Source: an uncultured delta proteobacterium (GTDB lineage: Bacteria; Myxococcota_A; Polyangia; Polyangiales; Polyangiaceae). Taken from it: a stretch of DNA of 40,584 nt. Every line of letters starts with the position of its first letter. Position 1 is the first letter of the stretch. The notes beneath the pieces are model-generated. The model had not been told where the DNA came from and did not search any database. It worked only from the letters and a program-made list of their open reading frames with translations. The position numbers and the translations under genes were made by a program. Below, piece after piece: positions 32,890-40,453 of this stretch. The stretch covers positions 1 to 40,584 of the forward strand of contig CAIVJW010000277.1 of the NCBI GenBank assembly GCA_903906315.1. The letters are read 5' to 3'.

Positions 32890-35069
32890 CGCTGCTCCTT
32901 CCGGCGCTCGATCGCGCCGTCGTCACTGCCCGTCGCGGCCGGCATCCGCTCGGCCACCACGGAAACCTCGTTCACGCAGAGCTCGAGCCGCCCCGGCCCG
33001 GCTCCCCGCGTCAGCTCGGCGCGCGTCCGCACGAACGCCGCGCCCGCGCGCCCGCGCCGATCGGACTTGCCCGTCACCACCAGCAGGCCGCCCTCGCGCC
33101 GCATCCGATAGGCCATCTCCACGCCGTCCTTCGAGCGGAATGGCGCGACCACGTCGGACAGCGCGCGCCACAGCCACGGCCGGAGCCCGCGCGCGGGCAG
33201 CGTGTCGCCGAAGACCAGCCCGGCCGTCGCGTCGAAGGGCACGCGCGAGAGCGCCGCCCGCAGGAGGTACAGCACCGAGGCCCGATCGCCGACGACGTCG
33301 AGGACGGTGAAGGCGTCGTCGGTCACGGCGTAGAACAGCGTCGCGGGCCGGTCGCGCGACACGAGCACTCGCCGGCCGTAGAGGTCGACCTCGGCGCCGA
33401 TGCGCTCCTCGGCCCCGCGGGCGCGGAACACCCACTCTTCACCCGGCACGAACGCGAGGTGGGCGCCGATCTCCGGGTCGGACTCCGCATTGCGCAGCTC
33501 CTCGCCCTCGACCGGCGTCGCCGATCGCACGAGCCGGGGGCCGCGCGCGTCGCCGGAGGCGACGACCTCGTTCCACGCGCACGGGATGGTCGGGGCGCCG
33601 AGCTTGGGGCCGCCCTGGAGCTGGAAGTGCAGGTGCGGCCTCGGCGATCGCCCCGAGCTGCCCGCGAGTCCGAGCGTGTCCCCGCACTTCACCGCCTGGC
33701 CCGCCTTCACCTTCACGCCGCGGTGCGCGAGGTGGGCGACGAGCGAGTAGAGCCCCTCGGCGTGGTGGATGATGACGTAGTTGCCCCAGTTGTGCTCGAG
33801 GTCCTGCTGGCCAATCGGGTTGTCCGGCTGATTGGCCTCGACCTCGACCACGAGGCCGTCGGCGGCCGCGAGCACGGGCAGGCGCCAGGAGTGGTAGTCC
33901 TCGACCGTGAGGCCTTCGCTGCGGTGGAGGCTCCCGTCCGCGTCCTTCACCTCGAAGTCGAAGCCGTGGCGCCAGTCGGCCTTGTGCGTGATCGCGCCGT
34001 CGACGCCCTGCGTGCACACCCACGTCCCGCGGAACGGGAGGCGCAGCGCGACCGGGTACATCCAGCCGAAGCGAGCGTGCACCGCGCGGGAATAGGCGAG
34101 GTTCTCCTCGGGCGTGCCCGAGATGAAGTCGACGGACTTCGGCCGATCGTCGCGGTCGCGGCGGCGCAGCGCGGCGAGCGTGATCAGCACGGTCGCGTTG
34201 AGCGGCAGGATGCCAATCGGGACCGAGAGGCCCGCGAGCGCCGCGGCGCCGCCGATCGCGACGAGCGTCGAGACGCCGGCGCCGAGCAGGCCCACCAGGA
34301 ACGAGGAGCCCGACGGCACGTACCACACGGCGCCGAGCGCCACGGCCGTGAGCATGCCATTGTAGCCGAGCGTGAGCAAAAGGCCGCCGTCCGGGGCCGC
34401 GCCGATGGCGTGCGCGACGCCGGCCGCGAGCGCGAAGGCGGCGGCCGCGAGCACGGTGGAGATGCGGCTGTGGACGACGAGCGCGACGAGCACGATCGCG
34501 CCCGCGTCGAGGCGCGGCAGGAAGAAGAGCGCGCCGAGGCTGCGGACGAAGGCGGCGACCGCGGCGGGGAGCGGTGAGGAGGCGAGCGGGTCCAGATCCG
34601 GCAGCGAGACGGGCGCGCCGGTGGCGTGGGCCGTCCCCAGCACGAGGGCATGGAGGGCCACGAAGGGCAGCGTGAGCGCGGGCAGATTGGCGACGCCGAG
34701 CAGGCTGCGAAGGCCCGCGGTGACGACCACGCTGGCCGCGGCGACGACGACCGTGAGGGCCACCGCCGAGGCGCCGCCCGAAAACGACTGGCTTACACCG
34801 AGCCCGAGCAGGAGGGCATTGTAGCCGTAGGCGCCCGCGTCGACCGCCGCGCGCTCGAGGCCTATCGCGCGCGCGAGCACGGTCGACGTGACCACCGCCA
34901 CGACCCCGAACAGCGCGGCGCGCGGCACGACGGCGGTGGCGAGGAGCAGGAGGAGGCCCACGACCGCCGAGCGGGAGAAGAGGATCTGCGCGTACACGAC
35001 GAGCAGCCTCTCCACCGCGTCGGCGGCCGCCTCGGCCGCCCGCGCACCTCGCCACCGGGGGGACTTCAC
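32886..35069 (-). CDS. Urea-transporter-like membrane domain fused to an M23 peptidase domain
   Basis: 727 residues from a GTG that overlaps the stop of the decarboxylase gene (GTGA, 35066-35069). Residues about 25-310 are a set of about ten hydrophobic segments with GYNALLLGLGVSQSF and GYNGMLTAVALG, the two inverted halves of urea transporters (UT family, channel-type uptake of urea or short amides). Residues about 335-500 are an M23/LytM peptidase domain with WRHGFDFEV, GNYVIIHH and PHLHFQL. The HxH motif (His479, His481) is intact. The first zinc motif is H-x2-D (His368, Asp371) instead of H-x3-D, so activity is uncertain. Residues about 505-727 are an unclassified domain. Probably an inner-membrane channel with a periplasmic peptidoglycan-binding or -cutting head. 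Confidence 0.88.
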   Translation of the reverse strand: MKSPRWRGARAAEAAADAVERLLVVYAQILFSRSAVVGLLLLLATAVVPRAALFGVVAVVTSTVLARAIGLERAAVDAGAYGYNALLLGLGVSQSFSGGASAVALTVVVAAASVVVTAGLRSLLGVANLPALTLPFVALHALVLGTAHATGAPVSLPDLDPLASSPLPAAVAAFVRSLGALFFLPRLDAGAIVLVALVVHSRISTVLAAAAFALAAGVAHAIGAAPDGGLLLTLGYNGMLTAVALGAVWYVPSGSSFLVGLLGAGVSTLVAIGGAAALAGLSVPIGILPLNATVLITLAALRRRDRDDRPKSVDFISGTPEENLAYSRAVHARFGWMYPVALRLPFRGTWVCTQGVDGAITHKADWRHGFDFEVKDADGSLHRSEGLTVEDYHSWRLPVLAAADGLVVEVEANQPDNPIGQQDLEHNWGNYVIIHHAEGLYSLVAHLAHRGVKVKAGQAVKCGDTLGLAGSSGRSPRPHLHFQLQGGPKLGAPTIPCAWNEVVASGDARGPRLVRSATPVEGEELRNAESDPEIGAHLAFVPGEEWVFRARGAEERIGAEVDLYGRRVLVSRDRPATLFYAVTDDAFTVLDVVGDRASVLYLLRAALSRVPFDATAGLVFGDTLPARGLRPWLWRALSDVVAPFRSKDGVEMAYRMRREGGLLVVTGKSDRRGRAGAAFVRTRAELTRGAGPGRLELCVNEVSVVAERMPAATGSDDGAIERRKEQR

Positions 35070-36412
35070 CGGAGCCACTCCGGCACTTCCTCGATGCGCG
35101 CGAAGTCGTCGAGCACCTCGGCGCGCCGGATGCGCGCGACGCGCCCGTCGGCGCCCACCATCACGACCGCGGGCCGCAGCGTGATGAACTGCTGCCACTG
35201 GGTCACGTTGTAGGCGCCCACGTTGCGGAACACGAGGCGGTCACCCGCCGACATCGCGGGAAACTGCATGGTGTCACGCATCACGTCGATGTTCATGCAG
35301 AGCGGCCCGTACATGATCGTCGGCTCGAGCAGGCCGCCGAACTCCTGCGCCGGGACGACGTCGTGCTTGTACCAGTACGAGGTGAAGAGCAGGTTCACGC
35401 CGGCGTCGATGACGAGCGCCCGCCGCCCGTCGGGGAGGCGCTTGTTCGCCTCGACGGTCGAGATCAGGTATCCGGCGTCGTCGACCAGCGCGCGGCCCGT
35501 CTCGAGCACCAGCGTCGGCAGCTCGCGAGCGGGGTAGTCGAGGTCGGCGAGCCCGTCGCAGATCGCGTCGGCGTACCGCGAGAAGGGCGGGCTGGCCTGC
35601 TCGCCCGCGAGGTACTGGCTCTTCAGCGTGTTGCGCGACGCGAAGCCGCCCCCGAGGTCGATGAACGAGAGCAGGATCCCGTGGTCCGCCTTGATCTCGT
35701 TCGCGAGGGCCGCGAGCTTCGTCGCCGATTGGCCGTACGCCTCCGGCTCCTGGATGAACGTCCCGATGTGGGCGTGGATGCCGACGAGGTCGACCCGCCC
35801 GCCGGCGACGAGGCGGCGAATGCCGTCCTTCGCCTGACCCGACTCGAGGTTCAGCCCGAATCGGCTCCACGGCGACTGGCCCTCGATGGCCATGTTGACC
35901 CGCACCGCGACGCGGGCCCGCGTGCCGATCCGCTGGCTGATGCGCTCGACGCGCGCGAGCTCGTCGAGGCCGTCGAGGTGCAGCAACGTCCCGCCGGCGA
36001 TCGCGCGCTCGAGCGCGTCGTCGGGCTTGTACGGGCCGTTCCAGTGGATCTGGTCGGGCGTCATGCCGGCCTTGATGGCCTTGTCCCACTCGAAGGGCGA
36101 GACGACCTCGGCCCAGGCGCCCTGCTTGTGGAACAGGCGGCAGATGGCCTCGAGGTAGTTCGTCTTGTACGACCAGGCGATGCGGACGCGCGGGTAGCGG
36201 CGCGCGAACGCCTCGTAGAGCTCGCGGTAGCGGTTCTGGAGCGTGCGCTCCGAGAAGACGAAGAGCGGAGAACCGTGCTCGGCCACGAGGTCGGCGACCG
36301 CGACGCCGTCGATGTGGGTCTGCGGTCGGACGCCCTGCAGGCGACCGAACTTGTTCATCATGCCAATCTGGTGGCGGACGATCGTCGGCCTCTCGTATGC
36401 GGGCAGGCTCAC
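35066..36412 (-). CDS. PLP fold-type III amino-acid decarboxylase
   Basis: 448 residues from a GTG that overlaps the stop of the ATP-grasp gene (GTGA). It has the TIM-barrel and beta-domain layout of diaminopimelate/ornithine decarboxylases. PLP-binding Lys83 lies in SYKTN (YAxKAN in LysA), with HAHIGTF, the glycine loop DLGGGFAS, ETGRALV (EPGR in LysA; Glu304) and the substrate-side Cys372/Asp376 pair in GPLCMNID. The deviations at SYKTN and ETGR, together with the context (no lysine genes), argue that it does not act on meso-diaminopimelate in lysine synthesis but on another amino acid or on a peptidyl or conjugated substrate. No signal peptide, so it acts in the cytoplasm. Confidence 0.88.
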   Translation of the reverse strand: MSLPAYERPTIVRHQIGMMNKFGRLQGVRPQTHIDGVAVADLVAEHGSPLFVFSERTLQNRYRELYEAFARRYPRVRIAWSYKTNYLEAICRLFHKQGAWAEVVSPFEWDKAIKAGMTPDQIHWNGPYKPDDALERAIAGGTLLHLDGLDELARVERISQRIGTRARVAVRVNMAIEGQSPWSRFGLNLESGQAKDGIRRLVAGGRVDLVGIHAHIGTFIQEPEAYGQSATKLAALANEIKADHGILLSFIDLGGGFASRNTLKSQYLAGEQASPPFSRYADAICDGLADLDYPARELPTLVLETGRALVDDAGYLISTVEANKRLPDGRRALVIDAGVNLLFTSYWYKHDVVPAQEFGGLLEPTIMYGPLCMNIDVMRDTMQFPAMSAGDRLVFRNVGAYNVTQWQQFITLRPAVVMVGADGRVARIRRAEVLDDFARIEEVPEWLR

Positions 36413-37479
36413 GGCTGACCTCCATTCGTGGTGCGCGCGACCTCACCCAGCGTGACCATGTGCTGGAAGTCGGCGAAGCTCGCGACCTGATCGATCGCGA
36501 TGCGGACGAACATCGAACCTACCTTGTAGTCGCCGAACACGGGCGCGGGGCGCCCCGCGGCGAGCTCGGCCACGGCGTGCGGGAGGTTCATCCCCGCCGC
36601 GCAGCTCAGGAACGTCCACGCGGGGAAGCGCGGGTTGACCTCGATGAGGTGATAGCGCCCCTCGGCGTCGCGCATCGCCTCGACCTCGAACGGCCCGCGC
36701 CACGAGGTGGCCTTCACGAACGCCTGCGTCACCTCGGCGAGCGCAGGGTCCCTGACGGTGATGCCCGCCCAGCCCTTGCCCTTGTCGGTGATGACCATCT
36801 TCTTCATGGGCACCGCGCCGACGAGGCCGCCCTTGCCGTCGCCGACGCCGACGACGTTGAACTCCTCGCCCCGGACCGTGGCCTGCACGACGACGGGAAG
36901 GCCCCACTGCGAGACGACCTTGTAGAACGCGTGGACGGCCTCTTCGTACGTCGACGCGAGCGTCGCGCCGTAGAAGACGCCCTTCACGAAGAACGGATAG
37001 GGCACCTTCTCGTGCACGCGGCCGAGCTCCTCGACGTCGCTGACGACCGCCGTCGCCGGCACGACGATCCCGCTCTTGCGCCCGAGGTCCACCAGGCGCG
37101 CCTTCGACCGGAGGTCGAGCTGCTCGCGCGTCGGCAGGAAGAGGCGAATGCCGAGCTGGCGCAGCCGCGGCTCGAGGTCGATGAACGAGGGCAGCTCGGC
37201 GTCGAGCGTCGGGATGATGACGTCGAGGCCGACCTTGTCATGCACGTACTCGAGGCGCGAGAAGAAGGCCTCGAGCCCCTGAGAGGGGTAGGGGATGAGG
37301 AAGACGTCGCTCGTCAGGCCGTCGGCGTAGATGCCGGCGTCGAGCGCGTCGTACGCGAGGCCGACGAGGCGGCTTTCGGGGTCGCCGAGGCGCAGCGCGC
37401 GGAGCACGCCGACGCCGGGCGCGGGGTTGTCCGTCGCGTTGAGGCCCGTGACGGCGATCGTGAGCGGTTTCTGGGTCAT
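36409..37479 (-). CDS. ATP-grasp ligase
   Basis: 356 residues from ATG 37479. An N-terminal Rossmann-like preATP-grasp domain (IAVTGLNATDNPAPGVGVLRAL, VIIPTLDAELPSF) is followed by the ATP-grasp fold with PFFVKGVFYGATLAST, VVVQATVRGEEFNVVG, PFEVEAMRDAEGRYHLIEVNPRFPAW; Glu280 and Asn282 are the magnesium ligands. This is the type related to carbamoyl-phosphate synthase and to carboxylate-amine ligases that make amide bonds or peptides. Its partner PqqD-like protein, 22 bases upstream, suggests that it modifies a peptide or a carrier-bound acid; its product could be the substrate of the decarboxylase that overlaps its end. Both key metal-binding residues are present. Confidence 0.9.
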   Translation of the reverse strand: MTQKPLTIAVTGLNATDNPAPGVGVLRALRLGDPESRLVGLAYDALDAGIYADGLTSDVFLIPYPSQGLEAFFSRLEYVHDKVGLDVIIPTLDAELPSFIDLEPRLRQLGIRLFLPTREQLDLRSKARLVDLGRKSGIVVPATAVVSDVEELGRVHEKVPYPFFVKGVFYGATLASTYEEAVHAFYKVVSQWGLPVVVQATVRGEEFNVVGVGDGKGGLVGAVPMKKMVITDKGKGWAGITVRDPALAEVTQAFVKATSWRGPFEVEAMRDAEGRYHLIEVNPRFPAWTFLSCAAGMNLPHAVAELAAGRPAPVFGDYKVGSMFVRIAIDQVASFADFQHMVTLGEVARTTNGGQP

Positions 37480-37501
37480 GGCAGGGTCCCTGTCGGTCCG
37501 C

Positions 37502-37768
37502 TCACGTGTCGAGGTGGAAGTCCTGCGGCAGGACGCCCTGTTGGCCGAGCAGGTGGAGGAAGTCGTCGAGGTCGGCCTCCACCTCGGCGGGCGGCGCGTC
37601 GAAGCTCTCGCGCAGGCGCCGCACGACGTCGGGGCGGGCGAGCCCCTCGGCGAGCGCGCGCAGGATGCAGAGCCCGGTCGGGTTGACGGTGAAGGTGGCG
37701 CCCGAGTAGGGGTCGAACACGAACCCGGTATCGCTCAGCGCGAGATCGCGCACTCGTTGGTTGATCAC
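37502..37768 (-). CDS. PqqD-like peptide-binding protein
   Basis: 88 residues from GTG 37768, preceded by AGGAG at good spacing; the longer frames upstream overlap the barrel gene. It has the PqqD-fold pattern: a short strand hairpin with GFVFDPYSGATFTVNPTG, then a winged-helix part ILRALAEGLARPDVVRRLRE and DLDDFLHLLGQQGVLP. PqqD-type domains (RREs) hold the leader of ribosomal precursor peptides for the modifying enzymes, and free-standing versions accompany radical-SAM, ATP-grasp and HPr-like systems. No candidate precursor peptide gene lies in the 11- and 22-base gaps next to it. Confidence 0.85.
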   Translation of the reverse strand: MINQRVRDLALSDTGFVFDPYSGATFTVNPTGLCILRALAEGLARPDVVRRLRESFDAPPAEVEADLDDFLHLLGQQGVLPQDFHLDT

Positions 37769-37779
37769 GAGAGGCTCCT

Positions 37780-38979
37780 TCAGAAGGTCTTGGAGAGTGC
37801 CATGGATACGGAGTGCACGTCCTGGGTCGAGTTGCCCGCCGTGCTGCCTAGTCGATCCATCGAATACCGTAGATGGATGCGGAGATCGTTGCCGGCATTC
37901 ACGCTGCCGCCGGCCCAGAATCCGAACGAGATTTGCTCGCGGAGGTTGTAGACCGTGTCGAGCGTCATGTACGCGGGGCGCATCTCCGGGCCGCCCTTGC
38001 CGCCGGCCCACACCTCGACCGGGCCGCGCTCGAAGGCCGCGGTCGCGGAGGCGTTGACGTACGTGTAGGGTTTCGTCCACTGCACGGCCATCGCGGGGCG
38101 GAGCGAGAATCCGCCGGCGATCGGGATACGCCACGCGGGCTCGAAGCGCAGTACGGTGAGGTCGTCGTACGCGCTCACCGCCGAGGCGAACGTCACGTCG
38201 CCATAGGGGCTCCAGCGCAGATCGAGGCCGCCGTGGTGCGAGGTGCCGACGTAGCCACTGCCATCGTCTTGCACCGCGTACCGGAGCGCGGCGCCGAAGC
38301 GGGGCGCGGCCCAGCCGATCCGGAAGTGGCCTTCGTTCTGCGACCACGCGGAGACGGGGCTCGACCCGCGGCCGAAGAACTCCTTGAAGCGGTAGGTGCC
38401 TCCGGCGAAGAGGCCTGTCCGGTGCGCGACGTCGAGGCTCGCCGTGCCGCCCACGGCCGCCCGTCGCGTTCCTCCGCGGTAGAACAGGCCGTCGACCGAG
38501 AGGCCCGGGGTCACCCACAGCGTCTTCGGGCGCGCGCACGGCGCGGCGGCCTCGGCGCGCACCGGGTGGTCGGGGGCCACCGTGAGCACCCGCGAGAAGA
38601 GCACGGCGGCCTCGTCGCACCGCCCCTGTCGCGCGACCGCGACCGCCAGGCCGGCCGCGGCGTCAATGCCATTCGGCGAGCGCATTAAGGCCAGTCGATA
38701 GGCGCGCTCTGCGTCGGTCCAGCGCTGTCTCCGCAGGTGGATCCAGCCCGCGCGGAGCGGCAGCTCGTAGTCTTGCGGGTAGAGATCGAAGCCGATCAGG
38801 AGCTCGAGCTCGCCCGCCGCTCCGTCGAGATCCCCGGCGCGCTCCCGGTCCGCCGCGCGCCCGAGGGCCTCGTCGTAGGCGTCGGCGCGCGCGGCTCTCG
38901 GCCAGAGGAGCGCGCCCGCGATCGCGATCGCGACGACGGTGCGCCCCCTCCTCGAGGGGCAACTGCGAGTGGCACTCAT
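37780..38979 (-). CDS. TPR plus outer-membrane beta-barrel protein (YaiO-like)
   Basis: 399 residues from ATG 38979, only 7 bases after the stop of the lipoprotein gene upstream. Signal peptide ending AARADAYD. Residues 30-150 hold TPR-like helices (AGWIHLRRQRWTDAERAYRLAL, GLAVAVARQGRCDEAAVLFSRV). Residues about 165-399 alternate amphipathic strands and turns and end in Phe (SVSMALSKTF), the outer-membrane insertion signal. This is the layout of YaiO-type barrels, which in other systems export polymers or small molecules through the outer membrane. It probably gives the seven-gene unit its outer-membrane component. Confidence 0.85.
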   Translation of the reverse strand: MSATRSCPSRRGRTVVAIAIAGALLWPRAARADAYDEALGRAADRERAGDLDGAAGELELLIGFDLYPQDYELPLRAGWIHLRRQRWTDAERAYRLALMRSPNGIDAAAGLAVAVARQGRCDEAAVLFSRVLTVAPDHPVRAEAAAPCARPKTLWVTPGLSVDGLFYRGGTRRAAVGGTASLDVAHRTGLFAGGTYRFKEFFGRGSSPVSAWSQNEGHFRIGWAAPRFGAALRYAVQDDGSGYVGTSHHGGLDLRWSPYGDVTFASAVSAYDDLTVLRFEPAWRIPIAGGFSLRPAMAVQWTKPYTYVNASATAAFERGPVEVWAGGKGGPEMRPAYMTLDTVYNLREQISFGFWAGGSVNAGNDLRIHLRYSMDRLGSTAGNSTQDVHSVSMALSKTF

Positions 38980-38986
38980 GGCGCCC

Positions 38987-39616
38987 TCAGGGCTTCTGGG
39001 GCACGCAGACGCCCGCGTTGCAGGTGAACTGCGGCCCGCCCGGGATCACCGGGCAATCGGCGGGGACTCCGCAGGTCGGCACGCAGCGTGGGCCGTCGGG
39101 CGTGGGCTCGCATGCGCAGGCCTTCGAGCCCTGCGGGCACGCGCCGGTGCACTCGTCGTTGGCGGCGCACGCCTTCGGTCCGGGCCCTCCGTCGCCCGGG
39201 GGCGGCCCGCCGGCGTCCGGGTGCGGGGCGGCGCCACCGTCACCGGGGCCGGGAGGCGTGCCGCCGTCGCGCTCGCCCGGGCGCTGTCCCCCGGCCCCCA
39301 TGCCGCCGGCGATGCAGATGCCGCCCATGCGGTCGCACGTCAGCCCCTCGGGGCAGTCGGCTGGCTCGAAGCAGGTCGGCACGCACACCGGACCCACGGG
39401 CATCGGGACGCACGCGCAGCCGAGCGATCCGCCGGGGCAGGCGCCCACGCAGTCGACGGCGGCGGCGCACGTGCGGTACGTGATCCCGCCGCCAGCGCCC
39501 GCGTCCGTGCTGCCGGCGGCGGTCGCGTCCTCGTTGGCGATGCGGCAGGCGGCGAGCGCGGCGACGGCGACCAGGAGGGCGGCGAGGCGCGGAGTCGTGC
39601 GGGGGGGAGTCGTCAT
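38987..39616 (-). CDS. Cys-rich lipoprotein (first gene of the seven-gene unit)
   Basis: 209 residues from ATG 39616. Signal peptide with lipobox (AALLVAVAALAAC). The mature part has two copies of a Cys module (C...VDCVGACPGGSLGCAC, then CVPTCFEPADCPEG; and C..NDECTGACPQGSKACAC, then CVPTCGVPADCP), separated by a Gly/Pro/Asp linker. The modules resemble short EGF- or knottin-like domains seen in myxobacterial surface proteins. Because it is translated just upstream of, and almost joined to, the barrel gene, it belongs to the unit and could be its surface-exposed substrate or receptor. Weak Shine-Dalgarno sequence. Confidence 0.82.
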   Translation of the reverse strand: MTTPPRTTPRLAALLVAVAALAACRIANEDATAAGSTDAGAGGGITYRTCAAAVDCVGACPGGSLGCACVPMPVGPVCVPTCFEPADCPEGLTCDRMGGICIAGGMGAGGQRPGERDGGTPPGPGDGGAAPHPDAGGPPPGDGGPGPKACAANDECTGACPQGSKACACEPTPDGPRCVPTCGVPADCPVIPGGPQFTCNAGVCVPQKP

Positions 39617-39699
39617 CGTGGGGTTGGGTCTCGCTCCGGCGTGGGCGGGGGCGGTTCGGGTCCTTTCAATGCGTGCATGGCCCGCCGAGGCCGCCGCGA

Positions 39700-39713
39700 T
39701 CACGAATTCGTGA
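39700..39713. promoter_or_regulatory. Perfect 14-bp palindrome between divergent genes, candidate operator
   Basis: TCACGAATTCGTGA is a perfect palindrome with an AT-rich centre in otherwise GC-rich DNA. It sits in the 192-base gap between the start of the seven-gene unit (39616) and the ECF sigma gene (39809). Such a site suits a dimeric regulator acting on one or both directions. No clear -35/-10 pair was found. Confidence 0.45.
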
Positions 39714-39808
39714 CGCCCGTCGCCGAGAGCGCCCGCAGAGAGCCCCGCGGGGCACGGCCGTCGCTTTCCGTGATCGGGGGCGACGAACCCGGCCATGATG
39801 AGGGCGAA

Positions 39809-40453
39809 ATGCTCTCGGTCGCCCCAGCCGTGCCCGACCCCGGCGCGTCCCGGCTCACCCCGATCGGCGCTGGAGCGCCCGTGCAGGGCGACCGGGAGAG
39901 CTCCGTGCCGATCGGCCCGGTGAGGGACCCGGCACGCCTCCGGGCGATGCTCGACGCGCACTACGACCTCGTCTGGCGCTCGCTGCGGCGGTTCGGCGTT
40001 CGCTCGGGGGACGTCGACGACGCCGCCCAGCAGGTGTTCCTCGTCGCGGCGCGGAAGCTCGACCTGGTCGAGGCCGGCGCCGAGCGATCCTTCCTGGTCG
40101 GCACGGCGATGCGCGTCGCCTCCGACGCGCGGCGTGCGGCGACGCGGCGGCGCGAGGTGCAGGACGAGGGCCCCATCCACGAGCGGCGCGACTCGTCGCC
40201 GGGGCCCGACGAGCTCGCCGACCGCCACCGGGCGCGCGAGCTGCTCGACGAGGTGCTCGACGCGATGCCGCTAGAGCTTCGGTCGGTCTTCGTGCTGTTC
40301 GAGCTCGAGGAGCTGCCCACGGCCGAGATCGCCGCGCTCCTCGGCGTGCCGGTCGGCACGGCCGCGTCGCGCCTGCGCCGCGCTCGCGAGGAGTTTCACC
40401 GCATCGCGTCGCGCCTGCGCGCGCGCGCCGGACACGCTGGAGGTGCATCGTGA
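39809..40453 (+). CDS. ECF-type RNA polymerase sigma factor
   Basis: 214 residues from ATG 39809, which has GAGGG upstream; a longer in-frame start at 39677 is possible but less well placed. Residues 1-40 are a Pro/Gly-rich extension. Region 2 (about 42-105) has AHYDLVWRSLRRFG and DVDDAAQQVFLVAARKL. A charged linker follows. Region 4 (about 150-200) has LELRSVFVLFELEELPTAEIAALLGVPVGTAASRLRRAREEF, a typical helix-turn-helix for -35 recognition. It directs RNA polymerase to a specific promoter set. The next gene overlaps its stop by GTGA and may encode its partner. It is divergent from the seven-gene unit, so it could control it. Confidence 0.92.
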   Translation: MLSVAPAVPDPGASRLTPIGAGAPVQGDRESSVPIGPVRDPARLRAMLDAHYDLVWRSLRRFGVRSGDVDDAAQQVFLVAARKLDLVEAGAERSFLVGTAMRVASDARRAATRRREVQDEGPIHERRDSSPGPDELADRHRARELLDEVLDAMPLELRSVFVLFELEELPTAEIAALLGVPVGTAASRLRRAREEFHRIASRLRARAGHAGGAS

